From Pedobacter deserti (GTDB taxonomy: Bacteria > Bacteroidota > Bacteroidia > Sphingobacteriales > Sphingobacteriaceae), in assembly GCF_024436415.1 (NCBI RefSeq), contig NZ_JAFMZQ010000001.1:1364001-1428000 (forward strand): a stretch of DNA of 64,000 nt, in the 5' to 3' direction. A model generated the notes under the pieces. The model had not been told where the DNA came from. It did no database searches and was given only the letters and a program-made list of their open reading frames with translations. Within the stretch, counting starts at the first letter, position 1, and each line of letters begins with the position of its first letter. Below, piece by piece: positions 9,154 to 17,798 of this stretch. Both the position numbers and the translations under genes were made by a program.

Positions 9154-9408
9154 ATGGAAAGACAATTAAGAAAAACAAGAACCGGGTTGGTAGTGAGCAA
9201 TAAGATGGATAAGTCTGTTGTTGTAGCTGTTGAACGTAAAGTTAAGCACCCGATCTATGGTAAGTTTGTTAAGAAAACTACCAAATTTATGGCTCATGAC
9301 GAGAAGAATGATTGCGGAATCGGAGATACCGTATTGATCATGGAAACCCGTCCGCTGAGTAAAAACAAGAACTGGAGATTGGTACAAATTTTAGAGAGGG
9401 CTAAATAA
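9154..9408 (+). CDS. rpsQ: 30S ribosomal protein S17
   Basis: 84 residues, OB-fold. A primary 16S-binding protein of the 30S body. N-terminus [20 protein letters not shown], central [14 protein letters not shown] and [20 protein letters not shown] are diagnostic. It follows rpmC by 13 bases and precedes rplN by one base. Confidence 0.98.
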   Translation: MERQLRKTRTGLVVSNKMDKSVVVAVERKVKHPIYGKFVKKTTKFMAHDEKNDCGIGDTVLIMETRPLSKNKNWRLVQILERAK

Positions 9409-9409
9409 G

Positions 9410-9778
9410 ATGGTACAACAGGAATCAAGATTAAATGTAGCCGATAATAGCGGTGCAAAGGAAGTGTTGGTAATCCGTGTACTGGGTGGTACCGGAAAAC
9501 GCTATGCTTCGATTGGTGATAAAATTGTTGTTACCGTAAAAAGCGCGTTGCCTTCAGGAAACATTAAGAAGGGGACAGTTTCTAAAGCAGTTGTTGTTAG
9601 AACAAAGAAAGAAATCAGACGTAAGGACGGTTCGTATATCCGCTTTGATGACAATGCCGCAGTATTGCTAAACGCACAGGACGAGCCGCGTGGAACACGT
9701 ATTTTTGGTCCGGTTGCGAGAGAATTGCGTGAAAAGCAGTTTATGAAGATTGTATCATTAGCACCGGAGGTATTATAA
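9410..9778 (+). CDS. rplN: 50S ribosomal protein L14
   Basis: 122 residues. L14 forms inter-subunit bridge B8 and binds the silencing factor Rsf[20 protein letters not shown] and the C-terminal [14 protein letters not shown] are diagnostic. Tightly packed in the spc-type run; rplX starts one base after the stop. Confidence 0.98.
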   Translation: MVQQESRLNVADNSGAKEVLVIRVLGGTGKRYASIGDKIVVTVKSALPSGNIKKGTVSKAVVVRTKKEIRRKDGSYIRFDDNAAVLLNAQDEPRGTRIFGPVARELREKQFMKIVSLAPEVL

Positions 9779-9779
9779 C

Positions 9780-10118
9780 ATGAAAAATAAAGTAACTAAA
9801 CCCAAAGTTAGGATCCGTAAGGGCGACTTAGTAAAGGTTATAGCAGGTGACTCTAAGGGTCAGCAAGGTAAAGTCCTTTCAGTAGATGCAATTAAGAGCA
9901 GAGTGCTTGTTGAAGGCGTGAACCTTGTGTCAAAACATACGAAACCTAATGCTGCTACACCTAACGGTGGCATAATTAAAAAGGAAGCTACTCTTCATAT
10001 TTCCAATGTAGCGCTGATAGATCCTAAAACAGGTGATATTACCCGTGTAGGTAGAAAGCTTAATGCTGATGGAAAGTTAGTTAGGGTTAGTAAAAAATCA
10101 GGAGAGGAGATCAAATAA
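9780..10118 (+). CDS. rplX: 50S ribosomal protein L24
   Basis: 112 residues with an N-terminal KOW motif ([20 protein letters not shown]). It is an assembly initiator protein binding the 5' region of 23S rRNA. The C-terminal part ([13 protein letters not shown]) is normal. Its stop overlaps the rplE start in TAATG. Confidence 0.98.
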   Translation: MKNKVTKPKVRIRKGDLVKVIAGDSKGQQGKVLSVDAIKSRVLVEGVNLVSKHTKPNAATPNGGIIKKEATLHISNVALIDPKTGDITRVGRKLNADGKLVRVSKKSGEEIK

Positions 10119-10684
10119 TGGCTTACGTACCAAGATTAAAAAGTAAATATAAAGAGGAAATTGTTGTTGCACTGAAAGACAAGTTTAACTATAAAAGTGT
10201 AATGCAGGTTCCAAAGTTGGAGAAAATCTCGATCAACCAGGGGGTTGGCCGTTTTTCTGTAACAGACAAGAAGATTGTTGATAGCTCTATTTTGGAGATG
10301 ACAACCATTTCTGGTCAGCAGGCCGTTGCTGCTAAGTCGAAAAAGGACGTTTCTAACTTCAAGCTTCGTAAAGGTATGCCTGTAGGTGTGCGTGTTACTT
10401 TGCGTGATAATAACATGTATGAGTTTTTAGATCGTTTAATTTCCGTAGCTTTGCCACGTATCCGTGATTTCAAAGGAATCAACGATAAAGGTTTCGATGG
10501 TAAGGGAAATTATACATTAGGTATTACTGAGCAGATCATTTTCCCTGAGATCAATATAGACAAGATTAATAAGATTCTAGGCATGGATATTACCTTTGTA
10601 ACGACAGCAACTTCAGACGTTGAAGCACTTGAGTTATTAAAGCAGTTTGGATTACCTTTTAAAAATCAAAATACAAATCAATAA
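10118..10684 (+). CDS. rplE: 50S ribosomal protein L5
   Basis: 188 residues. L5 binds 5S rRNA with L18 and contacts P-site tRNA. Conserved [33 protein letters not shown] and PRIRDFKGI are present. The start and stop both overlap neighbours by one base (TAATG at each end), indicating coupled translation of L24, L5 and S14. Confidence 0.98.
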   Translation: MAYVPRLKSKYKEEIVVALKDKFNYKSVMQVPKLEKISINQGVGRFSVTDKKIVDSSILEMTTISGQQAVAAKSKKDVSNFKLRKGMPVGVRVTLRDNNMYEFLDRLISVALPRIRDFKGINDKGFDGKGNYTLGITEQIIFPEINIDKINKILGMDITFVTTATSDVEALELLKQFGLPFKNQNTNQ

Positions 10685-10953
10685 TGGCAAGAGAAGGAGT
10701 AAAAGCCCGCGAAATTAAGCGTCAGAGACTGGTAGCTAAATATGCGGAAAAACGTGCTGAACTTAAAGCTGCCGGCGATTATGAAGGCTTAGATAAGCTG
10801 CCGAAGAATTCTTCTCCGGTGCGTTTACATAATCGTTGTAAGTTGACAGGCCGTCCTCGCGGATATATGCGTACTTTCGGTATATCGAGGGTAACGTTTC
10901 GTGAGATGGCTTTGGCAGGAAAAATACCAGGGGTCAGAAAGGCTAGCTGGTAA
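10684..10953 (+). CDS. rpsN: 30S ribosomal protein S14, zinc-independent long form
   Basis: 89 residues, the long form of S14 without the CXXC pairs of the short zinc-binding paralogue; only one Cys is present ([15 protein letters not shown]). S14 lies in the 30S head beside S3 and S10. The C-terminal [18 protein letters not shown] and terminal SW are standard. No zinc ligands means the ribosome can be built when zinc is low. Confidence 0.97.
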   Translation: MAREGVKAREIKRQRLVAKYAEKRAELKAAGDYEGLDKLPKNSSPVRLHNRCKLTGRPRGYMRTFGISRVTFREMALAGKIPGVRKASW

Positions 10954-11043
10954 GACCATAGCACAAAGCGTATAAAGTGATTAACAGATAGCAGGTCGTC
11001 CTGAATGGTCGGGAAGGAAACCACTATCACAATTTAATAAAAC
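10954..11043 (+). promoter_or_regulatory. 90-base rpsN-rpsH gap with nested inverted repeats
   Basis: Dyads seen: GACCAT (10954-10959) with ATGGTC (11005-11010); GTGAT (10977-10981) with ATCAC (11036-11040); and a compact CAGG-TCGT-CCTG stem (10992-11003). They are not all mutually compatible, so alternative folds are possible. S8 is the autogenous repressor of the spc operon in E. coli, so a regulatory RNA directly before rpsH is conceivable but unproven. Confidence 0.35.
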
Positions 11044-11442
11044 ATGAATACAGATCCAATAGCGGATTATCTTACAAGAGTAAGAAATGCCATTAAGGCA
11101 AATCACAGAATCGTAGAGATTCCTGCATCGAACATCAAAAAGGAAATTACAAAAGTGCTTTTTGATAAGGGTTATATCGCTAACTATAAGTTCGAAGATA
11201 CGACAGCTCAAGGAATTATTAAGATTGCGTTGAAGTATAATGCGATTACCAAAGTGTCTGCGATCCGTACCTTGGTACGTGTTAGTAAGCCGGGATTAAG
11301 GCAGTATGCTGGCGTTGAGAACATGCCTAGGGTATTGAACGGCCTGGGCATCGCTATCTTATCCACTTCAAAAGGGGTTATGACCGATAAAGAGGCAGCT
11401 AAATTAAATGTTGGTGGTGAGGTTTTGTGTCACGTTTACTAA
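11044..11442 (+). CDS. rpsH: 30S ribosomal protein S8
   Basis: 132 residues. A primary binder of the 16S central domain and, in E. coli, the translational repressor of the spc operon. MNTDPIADYLTRVRNAIKA and the C-terminal GLGIAILSTSKGVMTDKEA are diagnostic. The stop codon is immediately followed by the Shine-Dalgarno of rplF. Confidence 0.98.
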   Translation: MNTDPIADYLTRVRNAIKANHRIVEIPASNIKKEITKVLFDKGYIANYKFEDTTAQGIIKIALKYNAITKVSAIRTLVRVSKPGLRQYAGVENMPRVLNGLGIAILSTSKGVMTDKEAAKLNVGGEVLCHVY

Positions 11443-11444
11443 TT

Positions 11445-11450
11445 AGGAGG
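11445..11450 (+). promoter_or_regulatory. Canonical Shine-Dalgarno AGGAGG before rplF
   Basis: AGGAGG sits eight bases before ATG 11459. Such strong ribosome binding sites are rare in this window, where most genes have only an A/T-rich upstream stretch. Confidence 0.7.
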
Positions 11451-11458
11451 AATACGAA

Positions 11459-12016
11459 ATGTCAAGAATAGGAAAAGCCCCAATAAATATCCCCGCAGGT
11501 GTCACCGTTACGGTAGCTAATGATAACGTAGTGACCGTAAAGGGACCTAAAGGAGAATTATCGCAAGCAGTAGATAGAGATATCACTGTAAAGCAAGAAG
11601 ATGGTGTACTCACAGTACAGCGTCCTTCAGAGCAAAAAAGACACAAAGCTTTGCACGGGTTATATCGCTCCTTGTTGAATAACATGGTAGTTGGCGTTAC
11701 AGACGGCTTCAAGTTAGAACAGGAATTGGTAGGCGTGGGTTATCGTGCAACAAATCAGGGAAATACTTTGGACCTTGTTTTAGGTTTCTCTCACCATTAT
11801 GTGTTTCAGTTGCCGCAGGAAGTGAAGGTTACTACGACTTCTGAGAAAGGTCAGACACCTAAGATCATTCTGGAAAGTATAGATAAGCAACTTATCGGAC
11901 AAGTAGCTGCAAAGATACGGTCATTGCGTGCGCCAGAGCCATATAAAGGTAAAGGTATCAAGTTCGTAGGTGAGGTGTTAAGAAGAAAAGCAGGTAAATC
12001 AGCTTCTAAAAAATAG
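11459..12016 (+). CDS. rplF: 50S ribosomal protein L6
   Basis: 185 residues, two related alpha/beta domains. L6 lies near the sarcin-ricin loop and is needed for factor binding. [15 protein letters not shown] at the start and the C-terminal [18 protein letters not shown] are diagnostic. It has the clearest Shine-Dalgarno of the cluster. Confidence 0.98.
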   Translation: MSRIGKAPINIPAGVTVTVANDNVVTVKGPKGELSQAVDRDITVKQEDGVLTVQRPSEQKRHKALHGLYRSLLNNMVVGVTDGFKLEQELVGVGYRATNQGNTLDLVLGFSHHYVFQLPQEVKVTTTSEKGQTPKIILESIDKQLIGQVAAKIRSLRAPEPYKGKGIKFVGEVLRRKAGKSASKK

Positions 12017-12021
12017 TAATC

Positions 12022-12375
12022 ATGGCAGGAAAGAAAATATCTCGTAGAGATCGTATAAAAAAAGGAATCAGGAAAAAATTAGTTGGTTCTGAAAGTCGTC
12101 CACGCTTATCAGTATATAGAAGCAATAAAGGTATCTATGCTCAGGTTATTAACGATGTAACTGGTAGCACAATCGTGTCAGCTTCGTCTTTATCTAAAGA
12201 TTTTTCCGGATCTGGAAGTAAATCTGAACAGTCTGTGGCTGTAGGTAAGTTGGTTGCTGAGAAAGCTATCGCAGCTGGAGTTAAAGAGGTTGTTTTCGAC
12301 AGAAATGGTTATCTATACCATGGTCGCGTAAAGTCCCTTGCTGAAGGTGCCCGAGAAGCTGGTTTAATATTTTAA
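12022..12375 (+). CDS. rplR: 50S ribosomal protein L18
   Basis: 117 residues. L18 binds 5S rRNA with L5. Basic N-terminus ([18 protein letters not shown]) followed by [20 protein letters not shown] and the C-terminal [23 protein letters not shown]. Starts five bases after rplF and precedes rpsE by 17 bases. Confidence 0.98.
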   Translation: MAGKKISRRDRIKKGIRKKLVGSESRPRLSVYRSNKGIYAQVINDVTGSTIVSASSLSKDFSGSGSKSEQSVAVGKLVAEKAIAAGVKEVVFDRNGYLYHGRVKSLAEGAREAGLIF

Positions 12376-12392
12376 TTTTAAATAGTATAAGA

Positions 12393-12911
12393 ATGTCAAC
12401 TATTAATATAAAAAGAGTTAAGACTAGCGAAATCGAATTGAAAGATCGTTTGGTTAGCATACAGAGGGTAGCTAAGGTTACAAAAGGCGGACGTACATTC
12501 AGTTTTTCTGCGATTGTGGTTGTCGGTGACGAGAACGGCATTGTTGGCTATGGTCTAGGCAAGGCAAAGGAGGTAACTGAGGCGATTGCGAAGGGTGTAG
12601 ACGACGCTAAAAAGAACCTGGTAAAAGTGCCCCTTTTAAATGGAACAGTTCCTCATGAGCAAATTGGTAAGTTCTCAGGTGGTTTTGTGCTGATTAAGCC
12701 TGCTGCAGTGGGTACCGGGGTTATTGCCGGTGGTGCGATGCGCGCAGTTTTGGAAAGTGCAGGCGTTCACAACGTATTAGCAAAGTCTAAGGGTTCATCA
12801 AATCCACACAACGTGGTTAAGGCTACCGTTGATGCGTTAACAAAGATGCGTGATGCATATACGGTTGCTCAGCACCGTGGTGTTGATTTAAATAAAGTTT
12901 TTAACGGATAA
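12393..12911 (+). CDS. rpsE: 30S ribosomal protein S5
   Basis: 172 residues. S5 takes part in decoding fidelity and mRNA unwinding. The dsRBD-like N-domain ([21 protein letters not shown]) and C-domain ([19 protein letters not shown]) are intact. It precedes rpmD by four bases. Confidence 0.98.
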   Translation: MSTINIKRVKTSEIELKDRLVSIQRVAKVTKGGRTFSFSAIVVVGDENGIVGYGLGKAKEVTEAIAKGVDDAKKNLVKVPLLNGTVPHEQIGKFSGGFVLIKPAAVGTGVIAGGAMRAVLESAGVHNVLAKSKGSSNPHNVVKATVDALTKMRDAYTVAQHRGVDLNKVFNG

Positions 12912-12915
12912 TACT

Positions 12916-13095
12916 ATGGCTAAGATAAAAATAACCCAGATAAAAAGCGTTATAGACAGAAGCGAAAGACAAAAGCGTACAATGCAAGCGCTTGGTTTAA
13001 CTAAATTGAATCAAAGCGTAGAAGTTGAAGCCAATGCTGCTATCATTGGAATGGTAAAGAAGGTTAACCATTTGGTCGCTGTAGAAAGTATATAA
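12916..13095 (+). CDS. rpmD: 50S ribosomal protein L30
   Basis: A 59-residue product, MAKIKITQIKSVIDRSERQK to HLVAVESI. The pattern of two helices and three strands, with RQKRTMQALGLTKLNQSVEV, is the short bacterial L30. It sits in the normal place between S5 and L15, starting four bases after the rpsE stop. L30 binds 23S domain II. It is one of the cluster's smallest genes. Confidence 0.96.
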   Translation: MAKIKITQIKSVIDRSERQKRTMQALGLTKLNQSVEVEANAAIIGMVKKVNHLVAVESI

Positions 13096-13107
13096 TTTTT
13101 ATAATAG

Positions 13108-13144
13108 GGTTGCAAATATGAGTTATATAACTAGATTTGCAACC
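13108..13144 (+). promoter_or_regulatory. Composite hairpin between rpmD and rplO
   Basis: Perfect 10-bp outer arms GGTTGCAAAT (13108-13117) and ATTTGCAACC (13135-13144) enclose a second perfect 12-base palindrome AGTTATATAACT (13121-13132). It starts 12 bases after the rpmD stop. The following sequence CTTTATG is not a real U-tract. Likely an RNA processing, stabilising or attenuating element (inference). Confidence 0.7.
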
Positions 13145-13203
13145 TTTATGTTTAACCGCTACCCTGATTAGTGAAAGCGAAGGGTAGCCTAATGAGTTTC
13201 AAA

Positions 13204-13650
13204 ATGAACTTAAGTAATTTAAAACCTGCATCAGGATCTATTAAAAACAGTAAAAGGATTGGTCGCGGTACCGGTTCGGGTAGAGGTGGCACTTCTACTC
13301 GCGGACATAAGGGTGCGGGCTCCCGCTCCGGCCACTCAACCAAGATTGGTTTTGAAGGAGGACAAATGCCTTTACAGCGTCGCGTTCCTAAAGTTGGTTT
13401 CAAGCCAATAAATCGTGTTGAGTATGTGGGTGTCAATTTGGATGTTCTTCAGCAGCTTGCTGAAAAATTTAATTTGACGGTTCTTGATTTTAATACCTTA
13501 CAACAGCATGGTTTGGCTTCCAAGAACGATCTAGTTAAGATCTTAGGTCGTGGTGAAGTTAAAGCTAAATTGGATGTGAAAGCACATGCTTTTTCAGCAA
13601 GTGCTCAGAAGGCAATTGAGGCTGCCGGAGGCTCAATCGAAAAATTGTAA
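13204..13650 (+). CDS. rplO: 50S ribosomal protein L15
   Basis: 148 residues from ATG 13204. In-frame GTG 13171 and ATG 13192 exist, but the family begins MNLSNLKPA as here. L15 is a late-assembly protein with a glycine/arginine-rich N-terminal tail ([20 protein letters not shown]) and a globular C-domain. It precedes secY by three bases, the universal L15-SecY order. Confidence 0.96.
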   Translation: MNLSNLKPASGSIKNSKRIGRGTGSGRGGTSTRGHKGAGSRSGHSTKIGFEGGQMPLQRRVPKVGFKPINRVEYVGVNLDVLQQLAEKFNLTVLDFNTLQQHGLASKNDLVKILGRGEVKAKLDVKAHAFSASAQKAIEAAGGSIEKL

Positions 13651-13653
13651 TTA

Positions 13654-14988
13654 ATGAAAAAGCTGTTTACTACTTTAAGTAATATCTGGAAAATCGACGA
13701 ATTGAGGGAACGTATTGTGTTTACGTTTATCATTTTGTTGATCTACAGATTCGTGTCGCATGTGGTTTTGCCGGGTGTCGATGCTAATTTATTAGGAGAT
13801 AATCAAAAGTCCGGTCTTTTAGGGCTGTTAGATATGTTCGCCGGGGGATCTTTCTCGCGGGTATCTATTTTGGCATTAGGTGTTATGCCATATATTTCCG
13901 CTTCAATCGTAGTTCAGCTGTTAGGTATTGCTGTTCCTTCTTTTCAAAAGATGCAGAAAGAGGGAGAGAGTGGCCGGAAGAAGCTTAATCAGATTACACG
14001 CTATCTTACTGTTGCTATCACTGCTGTGCAGGCAGTAGGATATGTGAAGACCCAGGTGCCTCAGGAAGCCATTGTTATTGACCACACCTGGTTTTTAATA
14101 CTGGCTACATTTGTGCTGGCTGCTGGAACATTGTTTGTCATGTGGCTTGGTGAGAAAATCACAGATAAAGGCATTGGTAATGGTATATCACTCATTATCA
14201 TGGTAGGGATTATCGCGCGTTTGCCTGTTGCCTTAGTACAAGAAGTGAATTCGAGGTTTATTGGGGAGGGTGGTCCTATAGCATTGGTGATTGAGATTGT
14301 GGCGCTGTTCGCGGTTGTGATGTTTACAATAATGATCGTACAGGGTGTGAGAAAGGTTCCAGTTCAATATGCTAAAAGAATCGTTGGAAACAGGCAATTT
14401 GGTGGTATCCGTCAATATATCCCGCTGAAAGTTAATGCCGCGGGTGTAATGCCAATTATTTTTGCGCAGGCGTTGATGTTTATTCCCGCAACGCTAACCC
14501 AGTTTTTCCCATCATTACAGGAGACTTGGCTTATTCAATTTAGTGACTACACTTCTTTGGCCTACAGTCTTACTTTTGCGTTCTTGATTATTGCATTTAC
14601 TTTCTTTTATACAGCCATCACAGTTAACCCTACGCAGATGTCTGATGACATGAAGAAGAATGGTGGCTTTATTCCAGGAATTAAACCTGGTGTCTCCACG
14701 TCTTCTTTCATTGATGATGTGATATCAAAAATTACTTTTCCAGGAGCTATATTTCTAGCGATTATTGCTATACTTCCTTCAATCGCAGTGAAGTTTGGTA
14801 TAAAAGCGGAATTTGCTCAATTCTACGGCGGCACCTCGCTGCTCATTTTAGTAGGCGTTGTATTGGATACCTTACAACAGATTGAAAGTTACCTTTTGAT
14901 GCGTCACTATGATGGGTTGATGAAGACGGGCCGTGTTACAGGCAGAACCGCCGCGCCAGTTGCAGGTGGTACCGGGGCCATTGTTTAA
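13654..14988 (+). CDS. secY: Protein translocase subunit SecY
   Basis: 444 residues, ten hydrophobic spans. The channel subunit of the inner-membrane Sec translocon. Conserved features: N-terminal helix and TM1 (ERIVFTFIILLIYRF), the plug-bearing loop, the GVMPYISASIVVQLL span, the cytoplasmic loop with KVPVQYAKRIVG before GIRQYIPLKVNAAGVMP, and the second large loop near NGGFIPGIKPG. It is translationally linked to rplO upstream and map downstream (one base apart). Confidence 0.98.
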   Translation: MKKLFTTLSNIWKIDELRERIVFTFIILLIYRFVSHVVLPGVDANLLGDNQKSGLLGLLDMFAGGSFSRVSILALGVMPYISASIVVQLLGIAVPSFQKMQKEGESGRKKLNQITRYLTVAITAVQAVGYVKTQVPQEAIVIDHTWFLILATFVLAAGTLFVMWLGEKITDKGIGNGISLIIMVGIIARLPVALVQEVNSRFIGEGGPIALVIEIVALFAVVMFTIMIVQGVRKVPVQYAKRIVGNRQFGGIRQYIPLKVNAAGVMPIIFAQALMFIPATLTQFFPSLQETWLIQFSDYTSLAYSLTFAFLIIAFTFFYTAITVNPTQMSDDMKKNGGFIPGIKPGVSTSSFIDDVISKITFPGAIFLAIIAILPSIAVKFGIKAEFAQFYGGTSLLILVGVVLDTLQQIESYLLMRHYDGLMKTGRVTGRTAAPVAGGTGAIV

Positions 14989-14989
14989 G

Positions 14990-15775
14990 ATGGCTAGAGT
15001 ATATTATAAAACTTCTGAGGAAATTGAACTGATCAGGGCTAGTTCCCTGTTAGTATCTAGGACCTTGGCGGAGGTAGCCAAGCTTATTTCACCAGGAGTT
15101 ACTACGTTGGAATTGAATCGGATCGCTGAAGCATTTATAAGGGATCATGGCGCAATTCCAGCGTTTTTAAACTATAACGGCTTTCCTTATTCGTTGTGCA
15201 TTTCCCCTAATAATCAGGTAGTTCATGGTTTTCCAAGTGATTATATCATCCAGGAGGGCGATATTATATCTGTAGATTGCGGGGTTGTAAAGGATGGATA
15301 TTATGGTGATTCTGCTTACACCTTCTCTATAGGCGAGATTAGTGATGAAAAGCGAAAGCTTCTTGAGATAACCAGACAGTGCCTTGATAACGGTATTCAA
15401 AAGGCAGTTGTTGGTTCGCGAGTTGGCGATATCGGTTTCGCGATCCAGGAACTGGCCGAAGCTAATGGCTATGGTGTAGTAAGAGAGCTGGTAGGCCACG
15501 GTGTAGGCATCAAGTTGCATGAGAAGCCGGAGGTTCCAAATTATGGCAAGAGAGGCTCTGGTATTAAGTTGGAAGAAGGGATGGTGATCGCAATAGAGCC
15601 TATGATAAATGCAGGTACCCCAGCTGTTAAGTTCTGGTCGGATGGTTGGACGGTAACGACTAAGGACAATAGGCCTTCGGCCCACTTTGAACATACCGTT
15701 GCTGTTAAGCGCGGTAGTGCGGACGTCTTATCGACGTTCAGTTTGATCGAGGAAGTTTTAAAAGAAAAAAAGTGA
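14990..15775 (+). CDS. map: Methionine aminopeptidase, type I
   Basis: 261 residues from ATG 14990; the upstream extension overlapping secY is rejected. Removes the initiator Met from new proteins in the cytoplasm. The five metal ligands of the pita-bread fold are visible: Asp in SVDCGVVKDGYYGDSAY (two), His in GHGVGIKLHEKP, Glu in MVIAIEPMIN and Glu in HFEHTVAV. Position between secY and infA is the standard arrangement. Confidence 0.97.
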   Translation: MARVYYKTSEEIELIRASSLLVSRTLAEVAKLISPGVTTLELNRIAEAFIRDHGAIPAFLNYNGFPYSLCISPNNQVVHGFPSDYIIQEGDIISVDCGVVKDGYYGDSAYTFSIGEISDEKRKLLEITRQCLDNGIQKAVVGSRVGDIGFAIQELAEANGYGVVRELVGHGVGIKLHEKPEVPNYGKRGSGIKLEEGMVIAIEPMINAGTPAVKFWSDGWTVTTKDNRPSAHFEHTVAVKRGSADVLSTFSLIEEVLKEKK

Positions 15776-15793
15776 TTATTTAAAAATTTTTAT

Positions 15794-15801
15794 TAATTTT
15801 G
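15794..15801 (+). promoter_or_regulatory. Probable internal promoter before infA
   Basis: TAATTTTG followed by C matches TAnnTTTG; a -33 TTTG at the right distance is not obvious. A 70-base map-infA gap without a hairpin fits a promoter region that would allow infA and the alpha segment to be transcribed separately. Confidence 0.55.
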
Positions 15802-15845
15802 CATCCCTATTTAACGGTAGCTAATTAAGTAAAAATCAATATTAT

Positions 15846-16064
15846 ATGGCTAAACAGGCCTCGATTGAACAAGACGGAGTAATAAAGGAAGCGTTATCGA
15901 ATGCTATGTTCCGGGTAGAGCTGGAAAACGGGCATGAGATTATTGCACATATTTCGGGTAAGATGCGGATGCATTATATAAAAATTTTACCCGGGGATAA
16001 AGTTAAGTTGGAGATGTCGCCTTACGATTTATCAAAAGGCAGGATTACTTATAGATATAAATAA
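15846..16064 (+). CDS. infA: Translation initiation factor IF-1
   Basis: 72 residues, S1-like OB fold. IF-1 binds the ribosomal A site during initiation and supports IF-2 and IF-3. [40 protein letters not shown] and [11 protein letters not shown] are diagnostic. rpmJ begins two bases after the stop. Confidence 0.98.
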   Translation: MAKQASIEQDGVIKEALSNAMFRVELENGHEIIAHISGKMRMHYIKILPGDKVKLEMSPYDLSKGRITYRYK

Positions 16065-16066
16065 AA

Positions 16067-16183
16067 ATGAAAGTTAGGTCATCAATTAAAAAGCGTAGCG
16101 CAGATTGTAAGGTTATTCGTCGTAAAGGTAAGCTTTACGTGATCAACAAGAAAAACCCTAAATACAAGCAGCGTCAGGGTTAA
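16067..16183 (+). CDS. rpmJ: 50S ribosomal protein L36, zinc-free form
   Basis: 38 residues, [20 protein letters not shown] to NPKYKQRQG. The family core [13 protein letters not shown] and terminal KQRQG identify it. Canonical zinc-ribbon L36 uses three Cys and one His; here only the Cys at position 14 remains, with Ser/Ala, Asn and Tyr at the other ligand positions. It is therefore a C-minus L36 that cannot bind zinc in the usual way. It is placed between infA and rpsM as expected. Confidence 0.96.
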   Translation: MKVRSSIKKRSADCKVIRRKGKLYVINKKNPKYKQRQG

Positions 16184-16200
16184 GAACTTATTTAAAGTAT

Positions 16201-16230
16201 GATTGGGTTAAATGTACAGGTTACTCAATC
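16201..16230 (+). promoter_or_regulatory. Inverted repeat between rpmJ and rpsM
   Basis: GATTGGGT (16201-16208) pairs with ACTCAATC (16223-16230), eight pairs including one G-U, 14-base loop. It starts 17 bases after the rpmJ stop with no U-tract. Weaker than the three perfect hairpins of the cluster. Confidence 0.4.
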
Positions 16231-16266
16231 TGTCGTTTAGTCAAATAATCAAACACTAGTATAAAT

Positions 16267-16644
16267 ATGGCAAGGATATCAGGTATTGATTTACCAAGAA
16301 ACAAAAGAGGTGAAATTGGGTTAACTTATATTTTCGGTATAGGAAGATCAACTGCTCAGCGTATATTGTCTGAGGCAGGAATTGATTTCAATAAAAAGGT
16401 GCAGGATTGGTCAGATGATGAGCTTTCTGCTATTCGTACAATTATCAACGACGGCGTAAAAGTAGAGGGGGCTCTGCGTTCGGAAGTGCAGTTGAATATT
16501 AAGCGTCTGATGGATATAGGCTGTTACCGCGGTTTACGTCACAGAAAGGGCTTGCCTGTTCGGGGTCAGCGTACTAAAAATAATTCTCGTACCCGTAAAG
16601 GAAAGAGGAAAACAGTTGCAAACAAGAAAAAGGCTACTAAATAA
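16267..16644 (+). CDS. rpsM: 30S ribosomal protein S13
   Basis: 125 residues. S13 in the 30S head contacts P-site tRNA through its basic tail and forms bridges B1a and B1b with the 50S subunit. [35 protein letters not shown] with the helix-two-turn-helix, and [18 protein letters not shown] are diagnostic. Opens the alpha-type segment. Confidence 0.98.
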   Translation: MARISGIDLPRNKRGEIGLTYIFGIGRSTAQRILSEAGIDFNKKVQDWSDDELSAIRTIINDGVKVEGALRSEVQLNIKRLMDIGCYRGLRHRKGLPVRGQRTKNNSRTRKGKRKTVANKKKATK

Positions 16645-16664
16645 GAGTAGTACCTAATAAGATT

Positions 16665-17054
16665 ATGGCTAAAAGTAAAAAAGTTACCAAAAAGCGGATT
16701 GTTGTGATTGAGCCTGTAGGACAGGCGCATATCAATGCTACTTTTAACAACATCATCGTTACCTTAACCAACGTAAACGGTCAGACGATTTCGTGGTCAT
16801 CTGCAGGTAAGATGGGATTCAAGGGTTCTAAGAAGAATACACCGTATGCAGCCGGTCAGGCCGCTTCAGATTGCGGTAAAGTTGCTTTTGATTTAGGACT
16901 TCGTAAAGTAGATGTTTTCGTAAAGGGTCCTGGTTCCGGACGCGAGTCTGCTATCAGAACATTGCAGGTTGCCGGTTTGGAAGTGACCTCAATTAAGGAT
17001 ATCACACCGCTTCCACATAATGGTTGCAGGCCTCCAAAAAAGAGAAGAGTTTAA
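16665..17054 (+). CDS. rpsK: 30S ribosomal protein S11
   Basis: 129 residues. Platform protein near the Shine-Dalgarno/anti-Shine-Dalgarno helix. [40 protein letters not shown] and C-terminal [18 protein letters not shown] are diagnostic. It is of interest because species of this phylum largely lack functional Shine-Dalgarno use, a feature reflected in this window. Confidence 0.98.
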   Translation: MAKSKKVTKKRIVVIEPVGQAHINATFNNIIVTLTNVNGQTISWSSAGKMGFKGSKKNTPYAAGQAASDCGKVAFDLGLRKVDVFVKGPGSGRESAIRTLQVAGLEVTSIKDITPLPHNGCRPPKKRRV

Positions 17055-17063
17055 TTTATATTT

Positions 17064-17110
17064 TTTTAAAGCTAAGAGTCTGCGGTTATAGACTGCATGA
17101 TACTTTAAAA
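17064..17110 (+). promoter_or_regulatory. Nested inverted repeats between rpsK and rpsD
   Basis: TTTTAAAG (17064-17071) pairs with CTTTAAAA (17103-17110), and inside it AGTCT (17077-17081) pairs with AGACT (17090-17094). The outer arms are A/T-rich and could arise by chance. Confidence 0.35.
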
Positions 17111-17118
17111 CAACAACT

Positions 17119-17727
17119 ATGGCAAGATATACCGGACCTAAGTCCAAAATAGCCCGTAAGTTCAGAGAGCCGATTTTTGGCCCTGATAAAGTTCTGGATA
17201 GAAAGAATTATCCTCCAGGTCAGCATGGCGTCTCTAAGCGTAGAGGTAAGCAATCAGAATATGCTGTCCAGTTAATGGAGAAGCAAAAGGTTAAGTACAC
17301 CTACGGAGTGTTAGAACGTCAATTCCGTAACCTATTTACTAAAGCTTCATCTAAGTCTGGTATCACAGGAGATAATTTATTACAGCTTCTTGAAGCGCGT
17401 TTAGATAATACTGTATACAGACTGGGAATTGCTCCAACTCGTGCCGGTGCACGTCAGCTGGTGAGTCATAAGCATATCACTGTCAACGGCGAAGTTGTGA
17501 ACATCCCGTCTTATCAGTTGAGAGCAGGAGATGTCGTTGCAGTTCGCGAAAAATCTAAGAGCCTGGAGTCGATTACTAATTCAGTTGCAGGCCGGGTGAT
17601 TAACAAGTTCAATTGGTTGGACTGGGATGCGGCTGATTTGTCAGGTAAATTTTTAGCATATCCAAATCGTGACGAGATTCCTGAAAATATTAAAGAAAAC
17701 CTAATAGTAGAGTTATACTCTAAGTAA
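17119..17727 (+). CDS. rpsD: 30S ribosomal protein S4
   Basis: 202 residues. A primary 16S-binding assembly protein and, in E. coli, repressor of the alpha operon. [54 protein letters not shown] (S4 RNA-binding domain, quoted in two linked parts) and the C-terminal [10 protein letters not shown] are typical. The N-terminal zinc cysteines found in some S4 proteins are absent. A 14-bp hairpin starts two bases after the stop. Confidence 0.98.
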   Translation: MARYTGPKSKIARKFREPIFGPDKVLDRKNYPPGQHGVSKRRGKQSEYAVQLMEKQKVKYTYGVLERQFRNLFTKASSKSGITGDNLLQLLEARLDNTVYRLGIAPTRAGARQLVSHKHITVNGEVVNIPSYQLRAGDVVAVREKSKSLESITNSVAGRVINKFNWLDWDAADLSGKFLAYPNRDEIPENIKENLIVELYSK

Positions 17728-17729
17728 TA

Positions 17730-17761
17730 AAGAATTGATTGCCTTAGGGCAATTAATTCTT
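17730..17761 (+). promoter_or_regulatory. 14-bp hairpin between rpsD and rpoA
   Basis: AAGAATTGATTGCC (17730-17743), loop TTAG, GGCAATTAATTCTT (17748-17761): 14 continuous pairs with one G-U. It starts two bases after the rpsD stop and ends 37 bases before rpoA. The next bases, GTTTGCACA, do not form a U-tract. It is the most stable-looking intercistronic element in the cluster. Confidence 0.78.
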
Positions 17762-17798
17762 GTTTGCACAAATTAATAACGATCTAAAAACATTATAA

